64,000 nt of DNA from Caulobacter sp. (GCA_016125585.1 WGLL01000001.1:124001-188000); one strand, 5' to 3'; shown: positions 24,006-34,864, counted from the first letter of the stretch. The notes: generated by a model from the letters alone, not told the origin. Numbers and translations: made by a program.

Positions 24006-25124
24006 ATGCCCGCTTCGATCCGCACCGCCTACCGAGACCGCCTCAGGGCCGGGGAGATTCAGCCGGACGCCGCCCAGGAGCGGGCGGTGGAGGCGCTCGG
24101 CCGGCTGGAGGCAGACCTCGACCAGGCCGGAGAGCCCGGCTTTTCCCTGTTCGGCCGCAAGCCCAAGAGTCAGCGCGGCGTCTATCTCTGGGGACCGGTC
24201 GGGCGCGGCAAGTCGATGTTGATGGACATGTTCTTCGACAGCGCCCCGGCCCGGCGCAAACGACGCATCCATTTCCACGGCTTCATGGGCGAGGTTCACG
24301 CCGCCATCGACGCCTGGCGCAAGGGCGATGCGGCGGCGCGCAAGGCGCGGTTTGGCCAGCACCGGGGCGACGATCCCATTCCGCCCGTCGCCGATCTCAT
24401 CGCCGATCAGGCCCGACTGCTGTGTTTCGACGAGCTTCAGGTCACCGACATCGCCGACGCCATGATCCTGGGCCGGCTGTTCGAGGCCCTGTTCGAGCGG
24501 GGCGTGACCCTGGTGGCCACCTCCAACCGCCCCCCGGACGACCTCTACAAGGATGGTCTCAACCGCCAGCTCTTCCTGCCCTTCATCGAGATGCTGAAGA
24601 GCCGGATGGACGTCGTCGGGGTCAAGGGGCCGACCGATTTCCGCCTCGACCGGCTGCGGTCGGCCCGGGTCTGGATAGCGCCGATCGACGATGAAAGCGC
24701 CGCCGCCTTCGACGCCCTCTGGCGCGATCTGCTGGACGGCCAGGCCGAGACCGGCGCGACTCTGGAGGTGCTCGGCCGCCGGCTGCATCTGCCTCGGGCC
24801 AGCGGCGGCCTGGTCCGGTCCAGCTTCTCCAGCCTCTGCGACCACGCCCTGGGCCCCAATGACTATCTGGCCCTCGCCGACCGCTTTCACACGGTGTTTC
24901 TCGAGGACGTCCCCCGCCTGACCCCGGCCCGGCGATCGGCCGCGCGGCGGTTCAACACCCTGATTGACGCCCTCTATGAAGCCCGGGTCCGGCTGGTGAC
25001 CCTGGCCGAGGTCGCCCCGCGAGACCTCTATCCCGAGGGCGAGGGCGCCTTCGAATTCGAGCGCACCGTCTCGCGTCTGGAAGAGATGCAATCCACCGCC
25101 TGGCTGGAACAGGACCGCGACTGA
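24006..25124 (+). CDS. zapE: ZapE / AFG1-type cell division ATPase
   Basis: 372 residues from ATG 24006; an in-frame TTG at 23982 would overlap the preceding gene. Walker A is WGPVGRGKSMLMD, followed by HFHGFMGEVHAAI. Walker B is LLCFDELQVTDIADAMIL, then VTLVATSNRPPDDLY and RSSFSSLCDHALGPNDYLAL. ZapE binds FtsZ and modulates the division ring; the mitochondrial homologue AFG1 assists protein quality control. Confidence 0.95.
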   Translation: MPASIRTAYRDRLRAGEIQPDAAQERAVEALGRLEADLDQAGEPGFSLFGRKPKSQRGVYLWGPVGRGKSMLMDMFFDSAPARRKRRIHFHGFMGEVHAAIDAWRKGDAAARKARFGQHRGDDPIPPVADLIADQARLLCFDELQVTDIADAMILGRLFEALFERGVTLVATSNRPPDDLYKDGLNRQLFLPFIEMLKSRMDVVGVKGPTDFRLDRLRSARVWIAPIDDESAAAFDALWRDLLDGQAETGATLEVLGRRLHLPRASGGLVRSSFSSLCDHALGPNDYLALADRFHTVFLEDVPRLTPARRSAARRFNTLIDALYEARVRLVTLAEVAPRDLYPEGEGAFEFERTVSRLEEMQSTAWLEQDRD

Positions 25125-25135
25125 CCAGACGCAAA

Positions 25136-25167
25136 AAGGGGGCGGGCCCTTCCGGATCCGCCCCCTT
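25136..25167 (-). terminator. Intrinsic terminator between zapE and the RTX gene
   Basis: Perfect 10-bp arms AAGGGGGCGG / CCGCCCCCTT around a 12-nt loop. On the minus strand the stem is followed by TTTTT, so it mainly ends the RTX transcript; on the plus strand it may also stop zapE. Confidence 0.75.
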
Positions 25168-25192
25168 CCTGTCTTGTCGGCCGTGAGGCGGG

Positions 25193-28100
25193 TTAGAGCA
25201 GCCAGCCGCCGTCCGAGGCCGGGGAGGCGCCGGTGAGGATGTGGGCGTCGCTGGCGTCGCCGGTGATGCGCAGCTGGTAGTCGGCGTTGCCGTCACCGTC
25301 GATGTCCAGGCGCAGGGTCGTCAGGTTGGCCCCGGCGTCATAGATCAGGGTCGCCTCGCCGGCGTGCTGGGTGAAGTTGCTGACGAAGGTGAAGGCCTGA
25401 TTGCCCGCGACGGTGCTGTCGGCGTCGATCGCCGACAGGTCGATGCGGTCGCCCGAAGCCTGGTTGAAGTCCAGGAGCTGGTCGGTTTCCAGCGCCGCCA
25501 TGCTGGAGTTGGACAGCCGGACCGAAGCATCCGTGAAGATGAAGGCGTCGGCGCCGGTTCCGCCGCTCAGGATGTCATTGCCCGAGCCGCCGGTGATGAT
25601 GTCGTTGCCGGCCCCGCCATTCAGAATGTCGCCGCCCGCGCCGCCGAGCAGGGTGTCGTTGCCGCCGCCGCCGATCAGGGTGTCATTGCCGTCCAGGCCG
25701 CTGAGGACGTTGTCCCCCGCATTGCCGGTCAGGGTGTTGGTCCCGGCGTTGCCCGTGCCGTTGATGGCCGACGATCCGGTCAGAACCAGGTCCTCGAGGT
25801 TGGCCCCCAGGATCCAGTTCACGCTGGACTGGACGGTGTCATAACCTTCGCCCGCCAGTTCGATGACCTGGTCGCCGGCGTTGTCGACGATGTAGACGTC
25901 GCTGCCCAGGCCGCCGATCAGGATGTCGGCGCCAAGACCGCCGTCCAGAATGTTGGAGGCCGCGTTGCCGACGATGCGGTTGGCGCCCGAATCTCCGGTG
26001 CCGTTGATGCCCGCCGTGCCTTCCAGCAGCAGCAGCTCGATGTTGCCGGTCAGGACGAAGCTGACGGTGGAGTGGACCACGTCGTCCCCTTCGCCGGCGA
26101 ACTCGGTCACGGTGTCGAGGCTGTTGTCGACGTAGTAGACGTCATTGCCCGTTCCGCCGCTCATGGCGTCGCGGCCGGTGCCGCCGATCAGCTGGTCGTT
26201 GCCGCCGCCGCCGGTCAGGCTGTCGTCGCCCGAACCGCCGTCGAGGTAGTCGGCGTCGGCCCCGCCGATCAGGGTGTCGTTGCCGACCTCGCCATACAGC
26301 TTGTCGCCGCCGGCCCCGCCGTCGAGGATGTCGTTGCCGGTGCCGCCGAACAGGGTGTCGACGCCGGAACCGCCGGCCAGGGTGTCGTCGCCGCCCTGTC
26401 CGTAGAGGACGTCGTTGCCGGCCCCGCCGCTGAGCACATTGGCTCCGCTGTTGCCGGTCAGGGTGTTGTTCAGGCTGTTGCCGATGCCGCTGAGGTCGGC
26501 GACGCCGGTCAGGATCAGGTTCTCGACATTGGCGCCCAGCACATAGCTGATCCGCGCCTCGACGGTGTCGGTCCCGCCGTTGGCGGCTTCGACGACCACG
26601 TCGCCGGCGTCGTCGACGACATAGGTGTCGTTGCCAAGTCCGCCGGTCATGGTGTCGGCGCCCGAGCCGCCGTCGAGACGGTCGGCGCCGTCGCCGCCGT
26701 TCAGGATATCATTGCCCTGGCCGCCGTTGAGGATGTCGTTGCCGTCTCCGCCGTTCAGGGTGTCATTGCCCGACAGGCCATTCAGGGTGTCGTTGCCGAT
26801 GCCGCCGAACAGGTTGTCGGCCAGGACCGAGCCCTGCAGCACATCGTTCTGGCCGTCGATGCCGTTGATGTTGATGGTGACCGTGGCGGTGTCGCCGTTG
26901 GCCACGGTGTAGGTGAAGGTGTCGACGCCGCTGGTGTTGGTCGCCCCCGAGGCGGCCCCGGCCAGAGCGTCAAACGCATGATTGGCCAGGTAGCGGAACG
27001 AGCCGTTGGCGTTGAGGGTCAGGAGCGCCCCCGAGGCCAGGGTGATCTGCTGGCCCACCGCCACGGCCTGGCCGTTGACCGCGGTGACCGCCAGGGCCGG
27101 CGAGTCCGCGCCATGGCCGTTGTCGCTGCGCACATTGCCGACAAACCCGGCGTTCTCGTCCACCGCAAAGTCATCGTCCTTGGCCGTGTCCGGCGTAACC
27201 AGGTCGCTGACCGAGAAGACGCTGACGCCGCCGCCGACCTCGTCGATGTCGATCATGTAGGTCTGGCCGGCGACGACCACCGTGGTGACCGCGAAGGGGC
27301 CGGACACATAGTTGACGGCGTCGTCGAGCACCGACGCTTCGGCAGTGAGGGTCCCGTCAGCGGCGACCTTGAGGATCTGCAGGCCGTGATCGGTGTAGGA
27401 GCCGACCGCCAGGAAGGTCGAGCCGCCCGAGGTGAAGGCCGTAAGCGCGATGTCTCCAGCCAGCGCCAGGGCGCCGGTGTCGGCCAGGCTGGATACGAAG
27501 GACAGCTGCCCGCCGGCGCCGACGGAGAAGACCGAGACGGCGTTGCTGCTGAAGGCGGTGACGAACACATAGGTGGTCCCGCCGACCACGGCGGTGGCGA
27601 TATCGTACGGCGTGGTAAGCGGTACGCCGAAGCTGCTGCCGATGTTCTGCACATTGGTCAGGGTTCCGCCGACCCCGACCTGGAACACGCTCAGGCCGCT
27701 GTCGTTGTTGCCGGTGGCGACGATGTAGCTCTCGCCGCCGGAAGTGACGACCTCCATGCGGTAGGCGCGGTCGAGAAACACGGTCGCATCGTCGCCGACA
27801 TTGGCGGTGTTGGTCAGGGATCCGTCGGCGGCGACGGAGAACAGGCTGATCCCGTCGTCGACCTGTCCGCTGACCGCCAGGTAGGTCACGCCGCCTACCA
27901 CCAGGCTGATGATGTCCGTCGCGCCGGCCAGCTCCAGGCCGCCGCCATCGGAAACGTTGAACACATTGGTCAGCGCGCCGTTCGCGGCGATCGAGAAGAC
28001 ACTGACGCCATTGTCGGAATAGCCGGCGGCGAACAGATAGTCGGTCCCGCCGACATTGGCGATATGCAGGCCGAGGACGTTGTCGAGGTTCAGGGTCCCG

Positions 28101-28279
28101 GTGTCGATCACCGTCTGGACCGGGGTCAGATTGCCGGCGGCGTCGAGGCTGTAGACCGAAATCCGGGCGCTGCCGGCCTCGCCGACATAGACATAGGTCT
28201 GGCCGCCGGACTGGAAGGTGGTCAGGCCCAGCGGGGCGCTGGCCGGGGCGTTGGCGGTGTTGGTGATCGTGGCGGGCAT
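25193..28279 (-). CDS. Large RTX calcium-binding protein with beta-propeller-like N-terminus
   Basis: I use ATG 28279, preceded by GAGGAACAGCGTC, giving 1028 residues. Residues about 1-355 contain seven or so repeats of a [20 protein letters not shown] type (lactonase-like beta-propeller). Residues about 365-480 are a VCBS/cadherin-like segment ([15 protein letters not shown] ... [16 protein letters not shown] ... [14 protein letters not shown]). From about 485 come many GGxGxDxLx nonapeptides in blocks, alternating with [24 protein letters not shown] spacers. The C-terminus ([20 protein letters not shown]) is the serralysin-type end. No N-terminal signal peptide is evident, fitting type I secretion by a C-terminal signal. 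No secretion genes are nearby. An extracellular structural or adhesive role is inferred. Confidence 0.9.
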   Translation of the reverse strand: MPATITNTANAPASAPLGLTTFQSGGQTYVYVGEAGSARISVYSLDAAGNLTPVQTVIDTGTLNLDNVLGLHIANVGGTDYLFAAGYSDNGVSVFSIAANGALTNVFNVSDGGGLELAGATDIISLVVGGVTYLAVSGQVDDGISLFSVAADGSLTNTANVGDDATVFLDRAYRMEVVTSGGESYIVATGNNDSGLSVFQVGVGGTLTNVQNIGSSFGVPLTTPYDIATAVVGGTTYVFVTAFSSNAVSVFSVGAGGQLSFVSSLADTGALALAGDIALTAFTSGGSTFLAVGSYTDHGLQILKVAADGTLTAEASVLDDAVNYVSGPFAVTTVVVAGQTYMIDIDEVGGGVSVFSVSDLVTPDTAKDDDFAVDENAGFVGNVRSDNGHGADSPALAVTAVNGQAVAVGQQITLASGALLTLNANGSFRYLANHAFDALAGAASGATNTSGVDTFTYTVANGDTATVTININGIDGQNDVLQGSVLADNLFGGIGNDTLNGLSGNDTLNGGDGNDILNGGQGNDILNGGDGADRLDGGSGADTMTGGLGNDTYVVDDAGDVVVEAANGGTDTVEARISYVLGANVENLILTGVADLSGIGNSLNNTLTGNSGANVLSGGAGNDVLYGQGGDDTLAGGSGVDTLFGGTGNDILDGGAGGDKLYGEVGNDTLIGGADADYLDGGSGDDSLTGGGGNDQLIGGTGRDAMSGGTGNDVYYVDNSLDTVTEFAGEGDDVVHSTVSFVLTGNIELLLLEGTAGINGTGDSGANRIVGNAASNILDGGLGADILIGGLGSDVYIVDNAGDQVIELAGEGYDTVQSSVNWILGANLEDLVLTGSSAINGTGNAGTNTLTGNAGDNVLSGLDGNDTLIGGGGNDTLLGGAGGDILNGGAGNDIITGGSGNDILSGGTGADAFIFTDASVRLSNSSMAALETDQLLDFNQASGDRIDLSAIDADSTVAGNQAFTFVSNFTQHAGEATLIYDAGANLTTLRLDIDGDGNADYQLRITGDASDAHILTGASPASDGGWLL

Positions 28280-28427
28280 GACGCTGTTCCTCGCCGCCGG
28301 ACACTCACGGCGGTGCTGCAATTGAATCGGGCCGCCTGCTGATCACGCCTGCCCTGCTCGCGGCAGTGCAATTTTTCACCACGATTTTCAGCGCTGACGG
28401 GATACAGGACGCCCCACACGCAACCGC

Positions 28428-28447
28428 GCGCCGAAAAGGCGCAGTTT
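28428..28447 (+). terminator. Hairpin plus T-tract in the sdhC upstream region
   Basis: GCGCC-GAAAA-GGCGC followed by AGTTTTT, about 250 bp before sdhC on the plus strand. No plus-strand gene precedes it. The 419-bp gap between the RTX start and sdhC otherwise shows no gene, so this may end a small untranslated transcript or be an attenuator. Confidence 0.4.
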
Positions 28448-28628
28448 TTCTGAACAAATTCAAAGGTGCTGATGGCTCGCCCCAACAGGCGCCAACGCAA
28501 GGAATTTTTCTTGATGAATCGTCCGACGAGGGACGGACCGGGCCTTGAGCGCCGGTCAAGCCTGTCTGGCGACTCCGGGATCGACCCGTGAATTCTCCGT
28601 CCCGCCGGACATTCTGCGCCGCCTTTCG

Positions 28629-28656
28629 TTGACAGGAGCGCGGTGGGGGTTAAATC
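28629..28656 (+). promoter_or_regulatory. Candidate promoter of the sdh operon
   Basis: TTGACA followed after 15-16 bases by TTAAATC, about 45 bp upstream of sdhC. The -35 element is perfect; the -10 element and the short spacing make this tentative. Confidence 0.35.
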
Positions 28657-28698
28657 CGGGCGCGTGACAGACCACGCCTCCAACATTCCGGACATGCC

Positions 28699-29109
28699 AT
28701 GACAGAAGCCACTCCGGGCGTTCGCGAACGTCCCCGCTCGCCCCACCTTCAGGTCTGGCGCTGGCATGTGACCATGCTGACCTCGATCCTCAACCGCGTG
28801 ACCGGAGTGGGCCTTTATGGCGCCGCCCTGCTGGCGGCGATCTGGGTGATCACCCTGGCGGCCGGGCCCGAAGCCTATGCGACCTACATGGCCCTTCTGG
28901 GCAGCCTGATCGGCCGGCTGGCGCTGTTCCTGATCACCGTCTCGGTCTTCTACCACCTGGCCGCCGGCGTGCGGCATCTGGTCTGGGACGCCGGCAAGGC
29001 CTTCGACCTGAAGACCGCCGACGCTAGCAGCTGGGCGATCATCATCTTCGGCGTGGTCGCCGCCATCGCCGTCTGGGTCATCGCCGCCACCACGGGAGCC
29101 CTTGGATGA
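28699..29109 (+). CDS. sdhC: Succinate dehydrogenase cytochrome b556 subunit
   Basis: 136 residues with the SdhC signature SPHLQVWRWHVTMLTSILNR and three membrane helices; FYHLAAGVRHLVWD holds the heme-ligand histidine region. It anchors complex II and takes part in ubiquinone reduction. First gene of sdhCDAB; it overlaps sdhD by ATGA. Confidence 0.96.
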   Translation: MTEATPGVRERPRSPHLQVWRWHVTMLTSILNRVTGVGLYGAALLAAIWVITLAAGPEAYATYMALLGSLIGRLALFLITVSVFYHLAAGVRHLVWDAGKAFDLKTADASSWAIIIFGVVAAIAVWVIAATTGALG

Positions 29110-29495
29110 GCCAGTTCCGCACCCCCCTCTCCCGCGCCCGCGGCCGCGGCGCCGCCCATCACGGGGCCGGCCACTGGATTTCGGAACGGGTCAGCTCCAT
29201 CGCCCTGGTCCCGCTGATGCTCTGGGCGGTCTATGCCACCATGCATCTGGCGCCCCTCGGCCGCGACACCGCCGCCATCTGGATCGCCCAGCCTCTGAAC
29301 GCGGTGCTGATGGTTCTCACCTTCGCGATCAGCTTCTGGCACATGCATTCGGGCCTGCGGGTGGTCATCGAGGACTATGTCGAGACCCTCGGCCTGAAGA
29401 CCGCCGCCCTGCTGGCCAACCTGTTCGTCTGCGTGCTCGCCGGCGGCCTGGCCATCTTCTCCATTCTCAAGATCGCGTTCGGAGGCGTCCTCTAG
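29106..29495 (+). CDS. sdhD: Succinate dehydrogenase membrane anchor subunit
   Basis: 129 residues, three predicted membrane helices, with AAHHGAGHWISERVSSIALV near the N-terminus and FWHMHSGLRVVIEDYV around the heme ligand. Directly followed by sdhA with no spacer, so the order and coupling match the alphaproteobacterial sdhCDAB operon. Confidence 0.95.
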   Translation: MSQFRTPLSRARGRGAAHHGAGHWISERVSSIALVPLMLWAVYATMHLAPLGRDTAAIWIAQPLNAVLMVLTFAISFWHMHSGLRVVIEDYVETLGLKTAALLANLFVCVLAGGLAIFSILKIAFGGVL

Positions 29496-31283
29496 ATGGC
29501 GGCCTACAAGTTCATCGACCACAGCTATGACGTCGTCGTCGTCGGCGCCGGCGGCAGCGGCCTGCGCGCCGCGCTGGGCTGCGCCGAGGCCGGGCTGAAG
29601 ACCGCCTGCGTCACCAAGGTCTTCCCGACCCGCTCCCACACCGTGGCCGCCCAGGGCGGCATCTCCGCCAGCCTCGGCAACATGGGCCAGGATGACTGGC
29701 GCTGGCATATGTACGACACCGTCAAGGGGTCGGACTGGCTGGGCGACCAGGACGCCATCGAATACCTGACCCGCAACGCCCCGGCGGCGGTCTATGAACT
29801 GGAACACTGGGGTGTTCCGTTCAGCCGCACCGAAGAGGGCAAGATCTATCAGCGCGCCTTCGGCGGCATGACCAAGAACTACGGCGAGGCCCCGATCCAG
29901 CGCACCTGCGCCGCGGCCGACCGCACCGGCCACGCCATGCTGCACACCATGTACGGCCAGAGCCTGCGCAAGAATGTCGAGTTCTTCGTCGAGTATTTCG
30001 CCCTCGACCTGATCATGGATGGCGGCGTCTGCCGGGGCGTCACCGCCTGGAAGCTGGACGACGGCACGCTGCACAGGTTCCAGGCCCAGAAGGTGATCCT
30101 GGCCACCGGCGGCTACGGCCGCGCCTACTTCTCCGCGACCAGCGCCCACACCTGCACCGGCGACGGCAACGCCATGGTGCTGCGCGCCGGCCTGCCGCTG
30201 CAGGACATGGAATTTGTCCAGTTCCACCCGACCGGCATCTACGGCGCTGGCTGCCTGATCACCGAAGGCGCCCGGGGCGAGGGCGGCTATCTGACCAACT
30301 CCGAGGGCGAGCGCTTCATGGAGCGCTATGCCCCGACCGTGAAGGACCTGGCGCCGCGCGACATGGTCAGCCGGGCCATGACCATCGAGATCCGCGAAGG
30401 GCGCGGGGTCGGTCCCAACAAGGACCACATCTTCCTGCACCTGGATCACCTGGATCCGGCCGTGCTGGCCGAGCGCCTGCCGGGCATCTCCGAGACCGCC
30501 AAGATTTTCGCCGGCGTCGATGTGACCAAGGCGCCGATCCCGGTGCTGCCGACCGTCCACTACAACATGGGCGGCATCCCGACGAACTACCACGGCGAGG
30601 TCCTGACCCTGAAGGACGGCAATCCCGACACCCCGGTCCCCGGACTGATGGCCGTCGGCGAGGCCGCCTGCGTTTCGGTTCACGGCGCCAACCGCCTGGG
30701 CTCCAACAGTCTGATCGACCTGGTCGTCTTCGGCCGCGCCGTCGGCCTGCGCTGCGCCGAGACCCTGAAGATCGGGGCCACCCAGCCTGAGATGAAGGAC
30801 AGCTTCACCGACAGCCACCTGGCCCGTCTGGACCGCTTCCGCAACGCCAACGGCGCCAGCGCCACCGCCGAGCTGCGCCTCGACATGCAGCGGGCCATGC
30901 AGGAAGACGCCGCCGTCTTCCGCACCGGCGAAACCCTGCAGTCGGGCGTCGAGCGGATCGACAACGTCATCGCCCGCCGCGGCGACATCAAGGTCAGCGA
31001 CCGCGGCATGGTGTGGAACACCGACCTGATGGAGACGCTGGAGTTCGACAACCTGGTGATCCAGGCGGCCGTCACCGTGGGCGGGGCCCTCAATCGCCCC
31101 GAAAGCCGCGGCGCCCACGCCCGGGAAGACTATCCCGACCGCAACGACGCCGACTGGATGAAGCACACGCTGGCCTGGTTCGACGACGCCACCGGCAAGG
31201 TCCGCTTCGACTACCGCCCGGTCCACAGCTACACCATGAGCGACGAGATCGACTACATCCCGCCCAAAGCCCGAGTCTACTAG
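29496..31283 (+). CDS. sdhA: Succinate dehydrogenase flavoprotein subunit
   Basis: 595 residues, full length. FAD loop [15 protein letters not shown]; covalent flavin histidine in [10 protein letters not shown]; capping domain [20 protein letters not shown]; active-site arginine region [14 protein letters not shown]; and [19 protein letters not shown]. It oxidises succinate to fumarate and feeds electrons to SdhB on the cytoplasmic face of the membrane. Confidence 0.98.
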   Translation: MAAYKFIDHSYDVVVVGAGGSGLRAALGCAEAGLKTACVTKVFPTRSHTVAAQGGISASLGNMGQDDWRWHMYDTVKGSDWLGDQDAIEYLTRNAPAAVYELEHWGVPFSRTEEGKIYQRAFGGMTKNYGEAPIQRTCAAADRTGHAMLHTMYGQSLRKNVEFFVEYFALDLIMDGGVCRGVTAWKLDDGTLHRFQAQKVILATGGYGRAYFSATSAHTCTGDGNAMVLRAGLPLQDMEFVQFHPTGIYGAGCLITEGARGEGGYLTNSEGERFMERYAPTVKDLAPRDMVSRAMTIEIREGRGVGPNKDHIFLHLDHLDPAVLAERLPGISETAKIFAGVDVTKAPIPVLPTVHYNMGGIPTNYHGEVLTLKDGNPDTPVPGLMAVGEAACVSVHGANRLGSNSLIDLVVFGRAVGLRCAETLKIGATQPEMKDSFTDSHLARLDRFRNANGASATAELRLDMQRAMQEDAAVFRTGETLQSGVERIDNVIARRGDIKVSDRGMVWNTDLMETLEFDNLVIQAAVTVGGALNRPESRGAHAREDYPDRNDADWMKHTLAWFDDATGKVRFDYRPVHSYTMSDEIDYIPPKARVY

Positions 31284-31352
31284 GGGCGTCCCGCCCCGCC
31301 CGCCGCCCGCCCACTGCCTGCTTTTCCGACCGCCCTCTGGGAACCTTGCAAT

Positions 31353-32135
31353 ATGGTCCAGCTCACCCTTCCGAAGAACTCCCGCGTCGGCAACGGCCGC
31401 CGCTTCGCCGCCCCGGCGGGCGCGGGCCGGGTCAAGACCTTCAAGATCTACCGCTACGATCCCGAAGGCCTCGAGAACCCGCGCTGGGACACCTATGACG
31501 TCGACGTCGACGCCTGCGGCCCGATGCTTCTGGACGTGCTGATCCACATCAAGAACAACATCGACCCGACCCTGACCTTCCGCCGCTCCTGCCGCGAGGG
31601 CGTCTGCGGCAGCTGCGCCATGAACATCGGCGGCCGCAACACGCTTGCCTGCACCCACGGCTGGGAAGAGGTGCCCGCGAAGGAAATTACCATCGCCCCG
31701 CTGCCCAGCATGCCGGTGGTCAAGGACCTGGTCCCCGACCTGACCATGTTCTACGCGCAATACGCCTCGATCGAGCCCTGGCTGCAGACCGAGACGCCGA
31801 TGCCGCAGAAGGAATGGCGCCAGGCCCCGGAGGACCGCGAAAAGCTCGACGGCCTCTATGAGTGCATCCTCTGCGCCTGTTGCACGACCAGCTGTCCCAG
31901 CTACTGGTGGAACGGCGAAAAGTATCTCGGCCCCGCCACCCTGCTGCACGCCTACCGCTGGCTGATCGACAGCCGCGACGAGGCCACCGGCGACCGGCTG
32001 GACGCGCTGGAAGACCCCTTCAAGCTCTACCGCTGCCACACCATCATGAACTGCGCCCAGGTCTGCCCCAAGGGCCTCAACCCGGCCAAGGCCATCGCCG
32101 AGATCAAGCTGATGCTCGCCGAACGGATGGTCTGA
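31353..32135 (+). CDS. sdhB: Succinate dehydrogenase iron-sulfur subunit
   Basis: 260 residues with all three cluster motifs: the 2Fe-2S site ([20 protein letters not shown] followed by C), the 4Fe-4S site ([16 protein letters not shown]) and the 3Fe-4S site ([14 protein letters not shown]). It carries electrons from the flavin in SdhA to the quinone site. It lies 69 bp after sdhA and ends the operon, convergent with the DUF5694 gene. Confidence 0.98.
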   Translation: MVQLTLPKNSRVGNGRRFAAPAGAGRVKTFKIYRYDPEGLENPRWDTYDVDVDACGPMLLDVLIHIKNNIDPTLTFRRSCREGVCGSCAMNIGGRNTLACTHGWEEVPAKEITIAPLPSMPVVKDLVPDLTMFYAQYASIEPWLQTETPMPQKEWRQAPEDREKLDGLYECILCACCTTSCPSYWWNGEKYLGPATLLHAYRWLIDSRDEATGDRLDALEDPFKLYRCHTIMNCAQVCPKGLNPAKAIAEIKLMLAERMV

Positions 32136-32139
32136 CGGG

Positions 32140-33234
32140 TCAGCGCAGAACCTCTTCAGCATCGACCAGTCGCACCTCGTGGATCATCTCGAGGTAGGCG
32201 TCGAAATAGGGTTTGTGGCTGGAGCCGACCACCGACAGCACCCTGACCCCCGGCGTGGGCCCGAAGGCGGCGCGGATGTTGGCCACCATCCTCAGGTTCC
32301 GGGTCTCCCACCAGGCCATGTACTGGCGGCCGCACTGGGCGGCTGACGGGGTGCGCATGTTGGCCAGCTGGTCGGCGCCGATGAAGGCTCGCTGCATCGT
32401 CGGACTGTTGAGCAGGCGATAGTAGGCCAGCAGGCTCTCGCCGTCGGACAGCTCCGCCTCCGCCTTCGCCAGGGTCTCGAACGCGGGGCCGTCGGGCCGG
32501 GCCCAGACCGCCTGGATCTCGGCGTTGCAGACCTGCGGCCGCGACAGGGCGATCTGGTCCGACGAATGGTCGTCGACCGCATAGACCCGCTCCAGCCCCA
32601 GACGCGCGGCCAGCTCGGCGGCGATCAGGTTGTTCTCGTTCTTGCGGGTCTGCAGCCGGTTCAGGGCCTCGACCAGCGGCGCGTCCAGCCCGTCGCCGAC
32701 CCGGCGCTCCTCCGGCGCCAGCCGCAGCCATTGCACCAGCGCCGAGTCGATCTCGCCGGCGGCGGCGAAGGTCGCCGCCAGGGTCCGGCGCTGGGCCGGC
32801 GTCGGCGTCGCCGGCCAGTCGGCGAGCATTGCCGCGGCCTTCTCCCAGGCGGCCGACATGGTCAGGCCGGTGGCGGTCTGGCCAAGCGCCGCCATGGCCA
32901 GGGTGCGCGGGCAGTAGTCGGCCACCGCCTCGGCATAGACCGCCTCATAGGCCTTCAGCCCGGCGCAGGCCTCGCCGGACAGGCCCTCGATGGTGATGAC
33001 CTGCGGGTCCCAGGCCTGCAGCCGGCCGAGCAGCGGCTCCAGCCAGTCGGCCTTGAAGGTCCTGGGCGTCTGGCCCAGATGCAGGGTGCCCAGCACCAGC
33101 ACCTGTGTCGGCGCGCCGGGAATGCCGGCCTTCTCGCGCCGCGGATCGAAGGCCGCCGCGCCGGGCTGGGCGGCCGCCGGCAAGGCCAGGGCGAGGGCCG
33201 CGAGCCCGATGATGGCAAGCTGTTTCACGCGCAT
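32140..33234 (-). CDS. DUF5694 domain protein, exported
   Basis: ATG 33234 begins a signal peptide (MRVKQLAIIGLAALALALPA, then AAAQ), giving 364 residues. The conserved VLVLGTLHLGQTPR and QVITIEGLSGEAC motifs mark the DUF5694 family, distantly like TraB/TIKI-type proteins with a G-T-x-H loop. VVGSSHKPYFDAYLEM near the C-terminus supplies another conserved His. Probably periplasmic. Function not known. It converges on sdhB with a 4-bp gap. Confidence 0.78.
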   Translation of the reverse strand: MRVKQLAIIGLAALALALPAAAQPGAAAFDPRREKAGIPGAPTQVLVLGTLHLGQTPRTFKADWLEPLLGRLQAWDPQVITIEGLSGEACAGLKAYEAVYAEAVADYCPRTLAMAALGQTATGLTMSAAWEKAAAMLADWPATPTPAQRRTLAATFAAAGEIDSALVQWLRLAPEERRVGDGLDAPLVEALNRLQTRKNENNLIAAELAARLGLERVYAVDDHSSDQIALSRPQVCNAEIQAVWARPDGPAFETLAKAEAELSDGESLLAYYRLLNSPTMQRAFIGADQLANMRTPSAAQCGRQYMAWWETRNLRMVANIRAAFGPTPGVRVLSVVGSSHKPYFDAYLEMIHEVRLVDAEEVLR

Positions 33235-33453
33235 GGCCGGTCGATGTCCCCTTCGCCGCCCCGAACCGGCGACCCGCCCAAGCCTAGTCGGCCGCCAACC
33301 GCCGCCCAAGTGAACTTGCGTTAAGACCGGCCTCCGGGCGACGGCGGCCCGGCCCGATTTCGCGTTGAACCGCGACCGGCCCTGCGCGACATCTGCACGG
33401 CGGCGCCTGCATCCTGCGCCGACCGCCCGCTCCGGGCGCCGGGAGGACTATCC

Positions 33454-34809
33454 ATGGCCGACACCCTGATGGCGCGACTGCCGCGCCGCTCGATGGGACT
33501 GAAACTTCTGCTGGTCTGCCTGCTGGGCTTTGTCATGAGCCTGGCGGCCCTGTTCGTCTTCCTGCTGCTCTACGACCGCACCCATCGCGCCGAGCAGGTC
33601 AGCGAGGAGATCGGCCAGGTGGTCGGCGGGCGGCAGGCCTTCATGGGGCCTGTGCTGGCGGTGCCCTATGTCATCCCCGCCGCCGGCAAGGACGACAAGG
33701 CCGTCTTCGGGACCCACGTCATCTTCCCGGTGCAGGCCGACGCCACGGCGGCCAGCCGCTCGGAGGTGCGACGCCGGTCGCTGTTCAAGGTGCCGGTCTG
33801 GACCGCGGACCTGACCCTGACCTCGACCTTCGACCTGACGGGCGCCGGCGCCCTGGCCCCGGACCGGGCCCAGCTGGACTGGAGCCGGGCGCAGTATCTG
33901 GTCGGCGTCTCCGACCCCCGCGGCGCCCGCTCCGAAGCGGTGCTCGAGGTGGGCGGCCAGGCGCTCGCCCTGGCGCCGGCCTCCAGGCTCGCCGTCGACG
34001 GCGACAACGCCCGGACCGGCCTCAGCCTGCTGGGCGCCCCCGCGCCGGGCCTGCAACCGGGCGGCCCGCCCGTCGTCGTCTCCGCCCGTCTCGCCTTCTC
34101 CGGGGCCCAGCGGCTGTCGGTCCTGCCCTGGGGCAAGACCACCCTCTACAAGGCCAGCGGCGACTGGCCCCACCCCAGTTTCGACGGCGGTTTCCTGCCG
34201 GTCAGCCGCGACATCAGCGCCGAAGGCTTCACGGCGACCTGGAAGGTGCCCTTCATCGCCCGGGGCGTGGCCGCGGAGGGCGAGCTGTCCCTGGTCAGCC
34301 AGCTGGACGCCAACGCCCTGGGCGTCTCCTTCGTCGAGCTGACCAACCCCTATCAGTCGGTCGGCCGCTCGCTGAAATATGCGCCGATGTTCATGGGTCT
34401 GGTCTTCCTGGCCTTCTTCATCTTCGAGACCACCACCGGCCGCCGGGTTCACCCGGCCCAGTATGTGCTGATCGGCCTGGCCCAGATCGTCTTCTATCTG
34501 CTGCTGCTGTCGATCGCCGAGCGGATCGGCTTTGACCTGGCCTTCCTGATCGCCGCCGGCGCCACCGTGGCCCTGATCTCGGCCTATTCCACGGCGGTGT
34601 TCGCCAGTCGTCGCCAGGGCCTGATCGCCCTGGCCGCCTTCACCCTGCTCTATGTGCTGATCTACGGCCTGATGCGGCTGGAGGATCTGGCGCTGCTGAT
34701 CGGGGCCTTGACCAGCTTCGCGGCCATCGCCGCGGCGATGTTCTTCACCCGGCGGATGGACTGGTACGGCGCGGCCGCCCCGGCCGCCGGGCCGGCCGAC
34801 CCCGCCTAG
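33454..34809 (+). CDS. creD: CreD family inner-membrane protein
   Basis: 451 residues, with a GGAGGACTATCC ribosome site. One N-terminal membrane helix is followed by a large periplasmic domain (about residues 45-300) and a C-terminal bundle of five to six helices (starting YAPMFMGLVFLAFFIFET). NPYQSVGRSLKYAPMF is the CreD family junction. CreD is linked to envelope stress and colicin or beta-lactam tolerance; no creBC two-component genes are adjacent. Confidence 0.9.
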   Translation: MADTLMARLPRRSMGLKLLLVCLLGFVMSLAALFVFLLLYDRTHRAEQVSEEIGQVVGGRQAFMGPVLAVPYVIPAAGKDDKAVFGTHVIFPVQADATAASRSEVRRRSLFKVPVWTADLTLTSTFDLTGAGALAPDRAQLDWSRAQYLVGVSDPRGARSEAVLEVGGQALALAPASRLAVDGDNARTGLSLLGAPAPGLQPGGPPVVVSARLAFSGAQRLSVLPWGKTTLYKASGDWPHPSFDGGFLPVSRDISAEGFTATWKVPFIARGVAAEGELSLVSQLDANALGVSFVELTNPYQSVGRSLKYAPMFMGLVFLAFFIFETTTGRRVHPAQYVLIGLAQIVFYLLLLSIAERIGFDLAFLIAAGATVALISAYSTAVFASRRQGLIALAAFTLLYVLIYGLMRLEDLALLIGALTSFAAIAAAMFFTRRMDWYGAAAPAAGPADPA

Positions 34810-34833
34810 TCGGAGCCGCCGGAACAGGCTTGA

Positions 34834-34864
34834 GGGGCCGGCGTTTTCCGCGCCGGCCCCTTTT
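34834..34864 (+). terminator. Intrinsic terminator after creD
   Basis: GGGGCCGGCG / CGCCGGCCCC arms with a 7-nt loop, followed by TTTT. It lies 25 bp after the creD stop codon. Confidence 0.8.

Noticed and set aside
25560..26810. Tandem DNA repeats as a possible CRISPR or minisatellite
   Set aside because: The repeats are coding nonapeptides (GGxGxDxLx) of the RTX protein, with no constant repeat-spacer structure.
25241..28342. Plus-strand 1033-residue frame opposite the RTX gene
   Set aside because: It is a shadow of the repetitive RTX coding sequence, with no recognisable domains; the minus strand has clear RTX motifs and a ribosome site.
28950..32162. Minus-strand 1070-residue frame opposite sdhCDAB
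   Set aside because: Shadow frame caused by high GC; the plus strand encodes full-length complex II subunits.
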